DNA of 7,272 bases from a bacterium. Its GTDB lineage: Bacteria; Auribacterota; UBA3054; B51-G9. The DNA lies in the NCBI GenBank assembly GCA_029933535.1, contig JAOZNZ010000160.1, positions 1 to 7,272 of the forward strand. The letters run 5' to 3'. The position numbers and the translations under genes are program-made. How positions within the stretch are numbered: position 1 is the first letter of the stretch; each line of letters opens with the position of its first letter. A model generated the notes under the pieces. The model did not search any database. It was not told the DNA's origin and worked only from the letters and a program-made list of their open reading frames with translations. This document shows, piece by piece, positions 1-5,862 of the stretch.

Positions 1-2194
1 ATTTATAGTTCCCGGACATCAAAAAGAAATGGATCTGCTGCGCGATATGTTTGTGCTTCATTATCCTGTGCCCATGCTTGGCACATTTAATATGCAGTGG
101 GTGACCGAATCAACTTTATGGCCTGCAATAAAACCTATTAAAAATAATCCCAAAATAGTTTCGTACAAAGATGCTATCTCATCACGGGAATTGAGTGATG
201 AAGGTTATGTGTCGTGTCATCAGCACAGAGGTCTTGGCCTGCCGGATGGATGGCCGTTTCCGACCTGGTGGCAAAGCAAAGGGATAGGATTTCATTTTGC
301 GAAAGATTCGATATATAATACGCCGCGAACACTTAATACTGAAGGTTGGAAAATTAAAAATGCGGAAACGACAGGTTTAGATGAAGAATATGGCTGGCAA
401 ATAAAATTAACCGCTCCTAATGCGACAATTCAATCACCGCCAATTTCCGTGCAAGAGATTGTAGCGCCGTACATTCGTTTTGAATGGACATGGAGGGACG
501 ATGCTAAAGTTATGAACTCTATTAATCGCGAAGCAGGAGCTTCGCGCAACGTCGCGCGGACGTCCACGTCCGCGATTTCTCACGCTAAAGCGTGGACTCC
601 TACAAAACCATATTTAGAATGGACATCAGTTTTACACACGAATTATGATTCAAAGCGCAGGATTTATTTCAAGCCGATACAATCAACTGACGGATTAGTT
701 TTTACAGTGATACCTTTACACGAAAATTCTTACTGGAATCCGGAAGACACGCTCACGGGAATCAGGATTAATTTTGGAAACACAAAACCTGCGACAGTTA
801 ATATTCACGCAATTTTTACCGCGGTAGATACGCGTCATAATGTTAATAATTCGCTTTATCTTCAAGCCTGTGACAGTTTTATAAATTGGACAGATGACAA
901 AGATTTTCTTACAAACAATATTCATAAAATGCGCAAGGCGCTTGCTTACGCGATAACTGAATTTCAGGTTGAATCAAACAAATGCATTTTTACTCCGTGG
1001 ATAGGTCATGACGGCAGAAGCGGACTTTTGATTGATAAAAACGGCAAAAAAACCGTCAGGTATGGCGTGGGAATCGGGAATGGTTACTGGGACATAATGC
1101 CTTATGGCGGGAAAGACGCGATTGCGACAATTTATCTTTATGACGCGTTAAACAAAATGGCGAATTTGGAAGAGCAGATAGCAAAGCATCCCGAATGGAA
1201 AATCCAAAATAATTCTGATGGTTTATCACCGGATTATTTGAAAAAACTTGCTCAGGAAATTAAAATAAATTCAACGCAATTCTGGAATAAAACTACAGGA
1301 CGATTCGGCGCCTCGGTAGATTCGGAAGGAGTTCTTCATGATTATGGTCATACGTTTGTAAACTGTGAAGCGATACATTATGGTTTTGCGAATGAAGATC
1401 AATCGACACAAATTGTTGATTGGATTTCAGGTAAAAGAACAATTGAAAATGATACGTCTAAAGGAAATGATATCTATAAATTCAGATTCGCTCCCCGGGC
1501 AACAACATTAAGAAATGTTGATTATTATAACTATAGCTGGACATCACCGGAAAGCATACCGTTTGGCGGGCAGGTACAGGATGGCGGTGCGGTACTTGGC
1601 TTTTCCTACCATGACCTTATGGCAAGATTGAAAACCCGTGGTGCTGATGACACCTGGCAGCGTCTTAAGACAATCATAAAATGGTTTGGTGATGTTCAAA
1701 AAGAAGGTGGTTATAGAAAATATTACGCGAACCATCCTGAAGAAGGAACACTGCAGGGAGGAGGACCTGCCGGAGGGCTTGGAGTTGACGCGGAATTTTT
1801 TGAAAGTGTGCTTGTACCTCAGGTTATGATTTACGGCTTCATGGGATTTCAGCCGATGATGGATGGATTTTCAATTAATCCTGAATTGCCTTCTGAATGG
1901 CCTGAACTTACAATTACGAAAATAAATTTGCATGGAAATGCTTTGGATATTAAAGCTGACAAAAATAAAATAGAAATAAAAGTAAATAATATTACCAATC
2001 CTGCAAATGCGCGGAAAGACAAAATATATCTTCCTGAAGGGGTTAAGAAAGTTATTTATTATAACTCTGCCGGCAAAGTTGTTTCTACGATTGATAAAAA
2101 AGCAAAATCAGTCCCTTTGATAAAAAATAACAGCCGGAAGGTTGTTGTTATTCTAAACCAAAAAATAATTCATGCGAAAAGATTACATTTATAA
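1..2194 (+). CDS. Six-hairpin glycosidase-like protein, 5' end outside the window
   Basis: The frame is open from base 2 and encodes plausible protein (FIVPGHQKE) before the first ATG at 29. That ATG has only a poor ribosome site, so the gene most likely starts upstream and is 5' partial. From the ATG it is 721 residues. The N-terminal part looks beta-rich with many aromatics. The part from about residue 290 to 640 resembles an (alpha/alpha)6-barrel glycoside hydrolase: a GNGYWDIMPYGGKD stretch at 350-363 and a glycine-rich GGGPAGGLGVDAEFFES stretch at 577-593 are the kind of loops that carry acidic catalytic residues there (D355, D363, D587, E589 or E592 are candidates). A short beta-sandwich-like tail follows. 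I infer carbohydrate hydrolysis; GH family and substrate cannot be named. Residues about 167-190 are encoded by three back-to-back palindromes and look inserted. The gene ends TAA at 2192-2194. Confidence 0.75.
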   Translation, partial: FIVPGHQKEMDLLRDMFVLHYPVPMLGTFNMQWVTESTLWPAIKPIKNNPKIVSYKDAISSRELSDEGYVSCHQHRGLGLPDGWPFPTWWQSKGIGFHFAKDSIYNTPRTLNTEGWKIKNAETTGLDEEYGWQIKLTAPNATIQSPPISVQEIVAPYIRFEWTWRDDAKVMNSINREAGASRNVARTSTSAISHAKAWTPTKPYLEWTSVLHTNYDSKRRIYFKPIQSTDGLVFTVIPLHENSYWNPEDTLTGIRINFGNTKPATVNIHAIFTAVDTRHNVNNSLYLQACDSFINWTDDKDFLTNNIHKMRKALAYAITEFQVESNKCIFTPWIGHDGRSGLLIDKNGKKTVRYGVGIGNGYWDIMPYGGKDAIATIYLYDALNKMANLEEQIAKHPEWKIQNNSDGLSPDYLKKLAQEIKINSTQFWNKTTGRFGASVDSEGVLHDYGHTFVNCEAIHYGFANEDQSTQIVDWISGKRTIENDTSKGNDIYKFRFAPRATTLRNVDYYNYSWTSPESIPFGGQVQDGGAVLGFSYHDLMARLKTRGADDTWQRLKTIIKWFGDVQKEGGYRKYYANHPEEGTLQGGGPAGGLGVDAEFFESVLVPQVMIYGFMGFQPMMDGFSINPELPSEWPELTITKINLHGNALDIKADKNKIEIKVNNITNPANARKDKIYLPEGVKKVIYYNSAGKVVSTIDKKAKSVPLIKNNSRKVVVILNQKIIHAKRLHL
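527..594 (+). repeat. Three consecutive hairpins inserted in frame in the glycosidase gene
   Basis: Three perfect inverted repeats lie head to tail inside codons. The first is cgcgaagc/gcttcgcg (527-534 and 539-546, 4-nt loop). The second is cgcggacg/cgtccgcg (555-562 and 567-574, 4-nt loop). The third is cacgct/agcgtg (581-586 and 589-594). The block is much richer in G+C than its surroundings. It keeps the reading frame and encodes a low-complexity stretch of Ala, Ser, Thr and Arg between an N-S-I-N and a T-P-T-K-P-Y context that read like ordinary protein. It looks like a compound palindromic repeat (REP/RPE-like) that landed in a tolerant surface loop. Confidence 0.8.
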
Positions 2195-2268
2195 TGAAAA
2201 AAAATATTTATATCACTGTTATTCGCGCTTTTAGTTATAACAGTCGGAAAATTGTCATTATTTTATAA
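2194..2268 (+). pseudogene. 24-codon remnant ORF echoing the glycosidase C-terminus
   Basis: An ATG overlaps the TAA of the glycosidase gene (ATAATG) and opens a 24-codon frame ending TAA at 2266-2268. Its end reads NSRKIVIIL, against NSRKVVVIL near the end of the glycosidase. At DNA level 2237-2265 matches 2127-2155 at 23 of 29 bases. All six differences are transitions and, in frame, are synonymous or Val to Ile. This looks like the tail of a former tandem paralogue. The first part is also curious: deleting one A from the eight-A run at 2197-2204 would give a signal-peptide-like reading (KIFISLLFALLVITVG). No good ribosome site is seen, so expression as a peptide is doubtful. Confidence 0.3.
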
Positions 2269-2276
2269 GTTAAAGA

Positions 2277-2311
2277 GAGGAAATTTGATTTCGTGAAATC
2301 AAATTTATTTA
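2277..2311 (-). repeat. Palindromic module 1, AAATAAATT-X-AATTTCCTC type, inverted
   Basis: Flanks gaggaaattt and aaatttattta surround gattt-cgtg-aaatc. Together they form an 11-bp perfect stem (2281-2291 with 2296-2306) and a 4-nt loop. Read on the minus strand the flanks match modules 2, 4, 5 and 6. The stem sits after the glycosidase gene and is followed by a T-rich run, so it might also act as a weak transcription terminator. Confidence 0.7.
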
Positions 2312-2323
2312 TTTATGTTTGCA

Positions 2324-2329
2324 TATAAT
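2324..2329 (+). promoter_or_regulatory. Candidate -10 box TATAAT in leader copy A
   Basis: A perfect TATAAT lies in the invariant part of the element (gcaTATAATttattgatgag). At 17-bp spacing the upstream hexamer is AAATTT, a poor -35, and there is no properly placed extended -10. If used, transcription would start near 2337, just before the gagca/tgctc hairpin, giving a 5'UTR of roughly 110 nt for the nuclease gene. Being a promoter is an inference from the motif and its conservation in all three copies. Confidence 0.4.
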
Positions 2330-2395
2330 TTATTGATGAGCAGACTATATTTTTTTATTTTTTGCTCAACGTGAAAGCAGCAATCAAGCCCATGC

Positions 2396-2431
2396 AAATA
2401 AATTGAGATTTTAAACATCTCAATTTCCTCC
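2396..2431 (+). repeat. Palindromic module 2, just before the nuclease ribosome site
   Basis: Stem aaattgagat (2400-2409) pairs with atctcaattt (2417-2426) around a 7-nt loop. It is flanked by AAATAA and CCTCC. The CCTCC tail is followed 8 nt later by the GGAG of the ribosome site. Confidence 0.75.
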
Positions 2432-2443
2432 ACCTAAAAGGAG
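2428..2443 (+). promoter_or_regulatory. Ribosome site of the nuclease gene with adjacent anti-Shine-Dalgarno
   Basis: GGAG at 2440-2443 stands 6 nt before the ATG at 2450 and fixes that start. CTCC at 2428-2431 is complementary to it, so the leader RNA could fold to hide the ribosome site. The same arrangement occurs in copy B and, shorter, in copy C. Confidence 0.6.
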
Positions 2444-2449
2444 CAAACA

Positions 2450-3061
2450 ATGATAGCAGTTGACGACAGGGAACTCAAAAGCGGCATTTGCGATGAACTT
2501 GCAAAACTGAACATTGAATTTGAAGTCAGAAGATTAAAGATTGGAGATTATGTCATAAACAGCAAGATTTATATCGAACGAAAAACCGTGCCGGATTTTA
2601 TTGAAAGTCTGCATGACAATAGATTGTTTAATCAGGTACATAACTTAAGAAAAGACAGCAAACGCGCGATCATTATTATTGAAGGAACTAAATTACCGGG
2701 GAAATCGAGTGTTAAAGGCGCGTTATGTTCGTTAGCCTCACGGTAGTATATTCCGGTTCTCCGAAGTGCTGATTTGAAAGGTACAGCGTGGATTTTAAAT
2801 CATCTGCATAGTTATGAAAAATATGAACACGAACCATATTGCGCTTACGATTTTAGAACCAAACGCGGTGTGGCTTCTATGGAAGAAAAAATGTTGATGC
2901 AAATGCGTAGCGTGGGGCCGGATACAGCGAGATTATTATTAAAATCTTTCGGTTCAATTAATAAAATAATCAACGCATCTGATGATGAATTATTAAAAGT
3001 AGAAAAAGTAGGTAAAGTAGTTTTAGCACAAATAAATATACTTCGTGGGATGAAGCGTTAA
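2450..3061 (+). pseudogene. ERCC4 (XPF/Mus81)-type nuclease with HhH domain, interrupted by an in-frame TAG
   Basis: Residues 1-98 begin an XPF-family nuclease domain: VDDRE at 4-8, GDY at 32-34 and the ERK-T-V-P-D active-site signature with E43, R44, K45 and D49, the metal-binding residues of the family. TAG at 2744-2746 (codon 99) stops this frame. The same frame then continues with YIPVLRSADLKGTAW, the expected next strand and helix of the fold, and a C-terminal tandem helix-hairpin-helix domain (about residues 145-200: RSVGPDTARLLLKSFGSI, then VEKVGKV). No frameshift is needed; one substitution restores a 203-residue protein of normal layout. TGG (Trp) to TAG is an attractive origin. The intact protein would cut branched or flap DNA in repair or recombination. 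The reading is either a recent nonsense pseudogene, amber suppression, or a sequencing error. The lack of other damage argues the mutation is recent or read through. Confidence 0.85.
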
Positions 3062-3068
3062 CAAAGAA

Positions 3069-3128
3069 GAGGAAATTTGATCTCGCTCCGGCATAAGCGG
3101 GGCGCTTGCGCGAAATCAAATTTATTTA
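3069..3128 (-). repeat. Palindromic module 3, inverted, with a GC-rich insert
   Basis: The flanks gaggaaattt and aaatttattta and the outer stem aaatttgat/atcaaattt (3073-3081 with 3115-3123) match module 1. Instead of a 4-nt loop, about 33 GC-rich nt are present. They contain a second hairpin (cgctccg with cggggcg, one G-U pair) and a gcgc-tt-gcgc palindrome. It looks like a palindrome inside a palindrome. Confidence 0.7.
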
Positions 3129-3140
3129 CTTATGTTTGCA

Positions 3141-3146
3141 TATAAT
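3141..3146 (+). promoter_or_regulatory. Candidate -10 box TATAAT in leader copy B
   Basis: TATAAT has the same position in the core as in copy A. The hexamer 17 bp upstream is again AAATTT, not a good -35. It would drive the kinase gene from a start near 3154, leaving a leader of about 180 nt. Confidence 0.4.
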
Positions 3147-3213
3147 TTATTGATGAGCAGACTATACTTCTTTATTTTTTTGCTCAACGAGATAGCAGCA
3201 ATCAAGCCCGTGC

Positions 3214-3250
3214 AAATAAATTGTCCCGATTAATCGGGACAATTTCCTCC
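3214..3250 (+). repeat. Palindromic module 4 with swapped stem sequence
   Basis: Flanks AAATAAATT and AATTTCCTCC equal module 2, but the stem is aaattgtcccgat (3218-3230) with atcgggacaattt (3233-3245), 13 perfect pairs around a 2-base centre. Pairing is kept although the inner sequence has nothing in common with the gagat/atctc of modules 2 and 6. Confidence 0.75.
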
Positions 3251-3285
3251 TTACTCGATAGAAAAACAATATGCTAACAACCGGA

Positions 3286-3317
3286 AAATAAATTTGCGCG
3301 CAGCGGAAATTTCCTCC
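3286..3317 (+). repeat. Palindromic module 5 beside the kinase ribosome site
   Basis: AAATTT (3290-3295) and AAATTT (3307-3312) flank an 11-nt GC-rich centre, gcgcgcagcgg. Outer flanks are AAATAAATT and AATTTCCTCC as in the other modules. CTCC at 3314-3317 can pair with the GGAG at 3327-3330, which stands 6 nt before the kinase ATG. Confidence 0.65.
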
Positions 3318-3336
3318 ATCCAAAAAGGAGAAAATC

Positions 3337-5742
3337 ATGACGAATCATCAGCCTTCATTTAGTGAGATTGTAAATATTGATGAGTTGAAAGCGCTATTCG
3401 AAGCATTTTCAACAGCCACCGGATTTCCCGCATGTCTTATTGATGAAACCTCCAACGAGATACTGATAGGAGCATGCTGGCGAGACATTTGCGCGAAATT
3501 CCATCGTGCGAATTCAGATTCTGCGAAGCATTGCATAACCAGTGATCAGGAATTAACCACCGGTTTGAATACTCCCGGTATAATCAGAATTAATCATTGT
3601 CAAAATGGACTTGTGGATGGTTCCACCCCAATCATTATTGAGGGAAGGCATTATGCTAATCTGTTTACAGGGCAGGTGTTATTTGAATCTCCTGACATAA
3701 ACCGTTTCAAACAGCAGGCTCAAAAATATGGTTATGATGAACCAGCCTATCTTGACGCATTATCAAAAGTACCGGTGATTAGCGAAGAAGCTTTTACATC
3801 AACGCTGCGTTTTCTGTCACACATTGCAACAGCGGTAGCTAAAATTGGCTTGGTAAATCTTCAATCTCAGCAAGCCGGTAACGAGATAGCAAATCAGAAA
3901 GCTTTACTCGACTCCCTTATCAACTCCATACCTGACCTGATATTTTACAAGGATAAAGAAAGCGTTTATTTGGGGTGCAACAAAGCATTTGAAGAATATG
4001 CCGGAAAAAAAGAAAAAGATATTATCGGCCGTACAGATTTAGATTTTTTCCCAAAAAAAGTTGCCGAGTTTTACCGTAACAAAGACAAGAAAGTGATTAC
4101 TTCCGGTAAAGCGAAACACAATAACGAATGGATAACTTATCCTGACGGCAGTGAAGTATATCTTGACACCTTGAAAATCCCTTACATTGGGCCGGACGGT
4201 AATATTGTCGGGCTTATAGGCGTAAGCCGGGATACTACCCAACTCAAAGAGGCAGAGCAAAGATTAAAAATTATTTTTGATACTGCATCAGATGGTATTC
4301 TTGTTGTTGATGCAGATACAAAAAAGTTTCTGACTGCCAACAAAGCTATATGCCGGATGCTGGGTTATACTTTTGATGAGATGAAAAAAATTGGTGTCAT
4401 GGACATTCATCCCGAAAAAAGTCTTCCATATGTTTTTGAACAGTTCGAGAAACAGCGTAAAAAGGAAATTATAATTGCTCCTGATATTCCTATGAAGAGA
4501 AAGGACGGCAGTGTTTTTTACGCTGATATCAGTTCCAGCCAAATGCAATTGAGTGATAAGCAATATTTAATAGGTATGATAAGGGATGTAACAGAAAAAA
4601 AACGGACAGAAAACGAATTGCTCAAAATAAAAAAATTAGAATCTTTGGGTGTGCTGGCCGGTGGTATTGCCCATGATTTCAATAATATTCTTACCGCTAT
4701 TCTGGGGAATATTAATTTAGCTTCCATGTTTATTGATCCTGAAAACAAAGCGTATTCTTTATTAGAGCAGGCGGAAAAAGCGACAATGCGAGCCAAAGGT
4801 CTTACTCAACAACTGCTGACCTTTTCTAAAGGCGGTGAACCTGTTAAGCACACATCTTCTATAGGTAAAATAATCAATGATTCCGCCGATTTTGTACTTC
4901 ATGGCAGTTCGGTAATATGTGAGTACGATATCCCGGAAGATTTATGGATGGTAGATATTGATACCGGACAAATAAGCCAGGTGATTCAAAATATTATTTT
5001 AAATGCCTGTCATGCTATGCCTGTGGGTGGAGTAATAGATGTGTCCTGCGAAAACATTTCTGATACCAAAACAAAGCCTGTATTTTTATCCGAATCCAAA
5101 TATGTTAAAATTACAATTGCCGATACAGGCTGTGGTATCCCTGAAAAATATATCGATAAAATCTTTGACCCTTATTTTACCACCAAACAAACTGGTAGCG
5201 GACTTGGCCTTGCAACATGTCATTCAATTATCGGCAAACATAACGGAAATATTTCAGTGCAATCTGAAGCTGGCAATGGAGCTGCCTTTATAATATATCT
5301 GCCTGCTTCGTTGAAAAGCATTCAAACCTCCGACACACCTGAAGAAGATTTTGCCGATGCCAAATGCAAGTGTAGAATCCTTGTTATGGATGATGAAACT
5401 ATTGTGCTTGATGTTGCTAAACAAATGCTTGAGCAACTTGGACATGAAGTTGTGTTGGCAAAAAATGGTGATGAAACAATTAAATTGTACAAAAAGTATT
5501 TTGAAAGTGATCGCGCTTTTGATATCATTATCATGGATTTAACTATCCCGGGCGGTATGGGTGGCAAAAATACTATACAGGAAATACTGCGAGTTGACCC
5601 TAAAGCCAAAGCGATTGTATCAAGCGGGTATTCCAATGATCCGGTTATGGCTTATTATCAGGAGTATGGTTTTAAAGCTTCGATTGCCAAACCGTTTCGG
5701 ATGACGGAATTGAGTAAAATAATTAGTACTGTTTGCATATAA
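3337..5742 (+). CDS. PocR-PAS-PAS hybrid histidine kinase with C-terminal receiver
   Basis: 801 residues with no transmembrane segment seen, so a cytoplasmic sensor. Domains in order: PocR-type ligand-binding domain (about 13-172, with the family's Cys- and Gly-rich pattern ACWRDIC, HCQNGLVDG and the GQVLF end); PAS 1 (about 190-307); PAS 2 (about 309-418); dimerisation/phosphoacceptor helix with H446 in GGIAHDFNN; HATPase with N556 (NACHAMP), DTGCGIP from 596, the FDPYFTTK F-box and the GSGLGLA loop; and a receiver from about 678 with D685, D686, phosphoacceptor D734 and K785. All catalytic residues are present. The predicted route is H446 to D734, then to a separate HPt protein and regulator, neither in this window. 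PocR domains are known to bind small molecules such as propanediol-type compounds; the ligand here is unknown. The start is supported by AAGGAG 6 nt upstream. The final codons (V-C-I-stop) lie inside leader copy C, so the natural C-terminus may have been rewritten by that element. Confidence 0.95.
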   Translation: MTNHQPSFSEIVNIDELKALFEAFSTATGFPACLIDETSNEILIGACWRDICAKFHRANSDSAKHCITSDQELTTGLNTPGIIRINHCQNGLVDGSTPIIIEGRHYANLFTGQVLFESPDINRFKQQAQKYGYDEPAYLDALSKVPVISEEAFTSTLRFLSHIATAVAKIGLVNLQSQQAGNEIANQKALLDSLINSIPDLIFYKDKESVYLGCNKAFEEYAGKKEKDIIGRTDLDFFPKKVAEFYRNKDKKVITSGKAKHNNEWITYPDGSEVYLDTLKIPYIGPDGNIVGLIGVSRDTTQLKEAEQRLKIIFDTASDGILVVDADTKKFLTANKAICRMLGYTFDEMKKIGVMDIHPEKSLPYVFEQFEKQRKKEIIIAPDIPMKRKDGSVFYADISSSQMQLSDKQYLIGMIRDVTEKKRTENELLKIKKLESLGVLAGGIAHDFNNILTAILGNINLASMFIDPENKAYSLLEQAEKATMRAKGLTQQLLTFSKGGEPVKHTSSIGKIINDSADFVLHGSSVICEYDIPEDLWMVDIDTGQISQVIQNIILNACHAMPVGGVIDVSCENISDTKTKPVFLSESKYVKITIADTGCGIPEKYIDKIFDPYFTTKQTGSGLGLATCHSIIGKHNGNISVQSEAGNGAAFIIYLPASLKSIQTSDTPEEDFADAKCKCRILVMDDETIVLDVAKQMLEQLGHEVVLAKNGDETIKLYKKYFESDRAFDIIIMDLTIPGGMGGKNTIQEILRVDPKAKAIVSSGYSNDPVMAYYQEYGFKASIAKPFRMTELSKIISTVCI

Positions 5743-5743
5743 T
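5738..5743 (+). promoter_or_regulatory. Candidate -10 box TATAAT in leader copy C
   Basis: The hexamer overlaps the kinase stop codon (5740-5742). At 17-bp spacing the upstream hexamer is TAAAAT, which lies in kinase coding sequence and is a weak -35. Its upstream context differs entirely from copies A and B, so only the -10 and downstream part is shared. Confidence 0.35.
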
Positions 5744-5808
5744 TTATTGATGAGCAGACTGAACTTCTTTATTTTGGCTCAACGGGAAAGTAACAATCAA
5801 AACCGGGC

Positions 5809-5844
5809 AAATAAATTGAGATTTTAAAAATCTCAATTTCCTCC
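5809..5844 (+). repeat. Palindromic module 6
   Basis: Stem aaattgagatt (5813-5823) with aatctcaattt (5829-5839), 11 perfect pairs and a 5-nt loop. It is flanked by AAATAA and CCTCC and is closest in sequence to module 2. TCC in its tail can pair with the GGA of the ribosome site at 5850-5854. Confidence 0.75.
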
Positions 5845-5862
5845 TTAAAAAGGAATAAACTA

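Larger units (their letters stand above)
2277..2449 (+). repeat. Leader element, copy A (upstream of the ERCC4 nuclease gene)
   Basis: This is the first of three related intergenic elements that end at a start codon. In order it has a palindromic module (2277-2311), a conserved core from TGTTTGCAT at 2316, and a second palindromic module (2396-2431), then the ribosome site and ATG. Pairings visible in the core are tttgcat (2318-2324) with atgcaaa (2392-2398), ttgat (2333-2337) with atcaa (2383-2387), and gagca (2338-2342) with tgctc (2363-2367) around a T-rich loop. The strand after the hairpin (2368-2382) is unpaired and purine-rich. It matches copy B almost base for base through the core and copy C more loosely. 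No known riboswitch or ribozyme consensus was recognised. Boundaries are approximate. Confidence 0.8.
3069..3336 (+). repeat. Leader element, copy B (upstream of the hybrid kinase gene)
   Basis: This is the longest copy. It starts 8 nt after the nuclease stop codon and runs to the kinase ATG. It has the upstream module 3, the core from TGTTTGCA at 3133-3140, module 4, then about 35 nt of unique DNA and a further module 5 next to the ribosome site. Core pairings are tttgca (3135-3140) with tgcaaa (3211-3216), ttgat (3150-3154) with atcaa (3201-3205), and gagca (3155-3159) with tgctc (3181-3185). The core is nearly identical to copy A except in the T-rich loop and at single bases after the hairpin. 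Confidence 0.8.
5730..5862 (+). repeat. Leader element, copy C (upstream of the secreted protein gene)
   Basis: The core begins at TGTTTGCAT (5730-5738), inside the kinase gene, and supplies its last codons and TAA. The upstream module seen in copies A and B is missing. Pairings are tttgc (5732-5736) with gcaaa (5807-5811), ttgat (5747-5751) with atcaa (5796-5800), and gagc (5752-5755) with gctc (5777-5780). It is the most diverged copy (for example gtaacaatcaaaacc where A has gcagcaatcaagccc), yet the pairs are kept. It ends with module 6, a short anti-Shine-Dalgarno, AAGGA and the ATG at 5863. Confidence 0.8.

Noticed and set aside
2281..2306. Hairpin after the glycosidase gene as a definite rho-independent terminator.
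   Set aside because: The stem is AT-only apart from the G-C pair and loop, the tail is TTTATTTA rather than a U run, and the same hairpin is better explained as a repeat module.
2364..2370. GCTCAAC in all three leaders fits the integron attC R'' box pattern RYYYAAC, and the gene-repeat-gene layout resembles a cassette array.
   Set aside because: No matching GTTRRRY partner box follows in any copy, and no integrase is present in the window.
2333..2376. TTGATGAG, a stem, then GAAA in copy A suggested a hammerhead ribozyme core.
   Set aside because: The stem pairs gagca/tgctc rather than leaving the CUGAUGA core free, the GAAA is several bases too far from the stem, and copy B has GATA there.
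5322..5636. 104-codon minus-strand frame under the kinase receiver domain.
   Set aside because: The receiver motifs on the + strand are complete; this is a shadow frame.
2277..5862. Three spaced repeats considered as a CRISPR array.
   Set aside because: Copies are over 130 bp, unequal in length and separated by whole genes.
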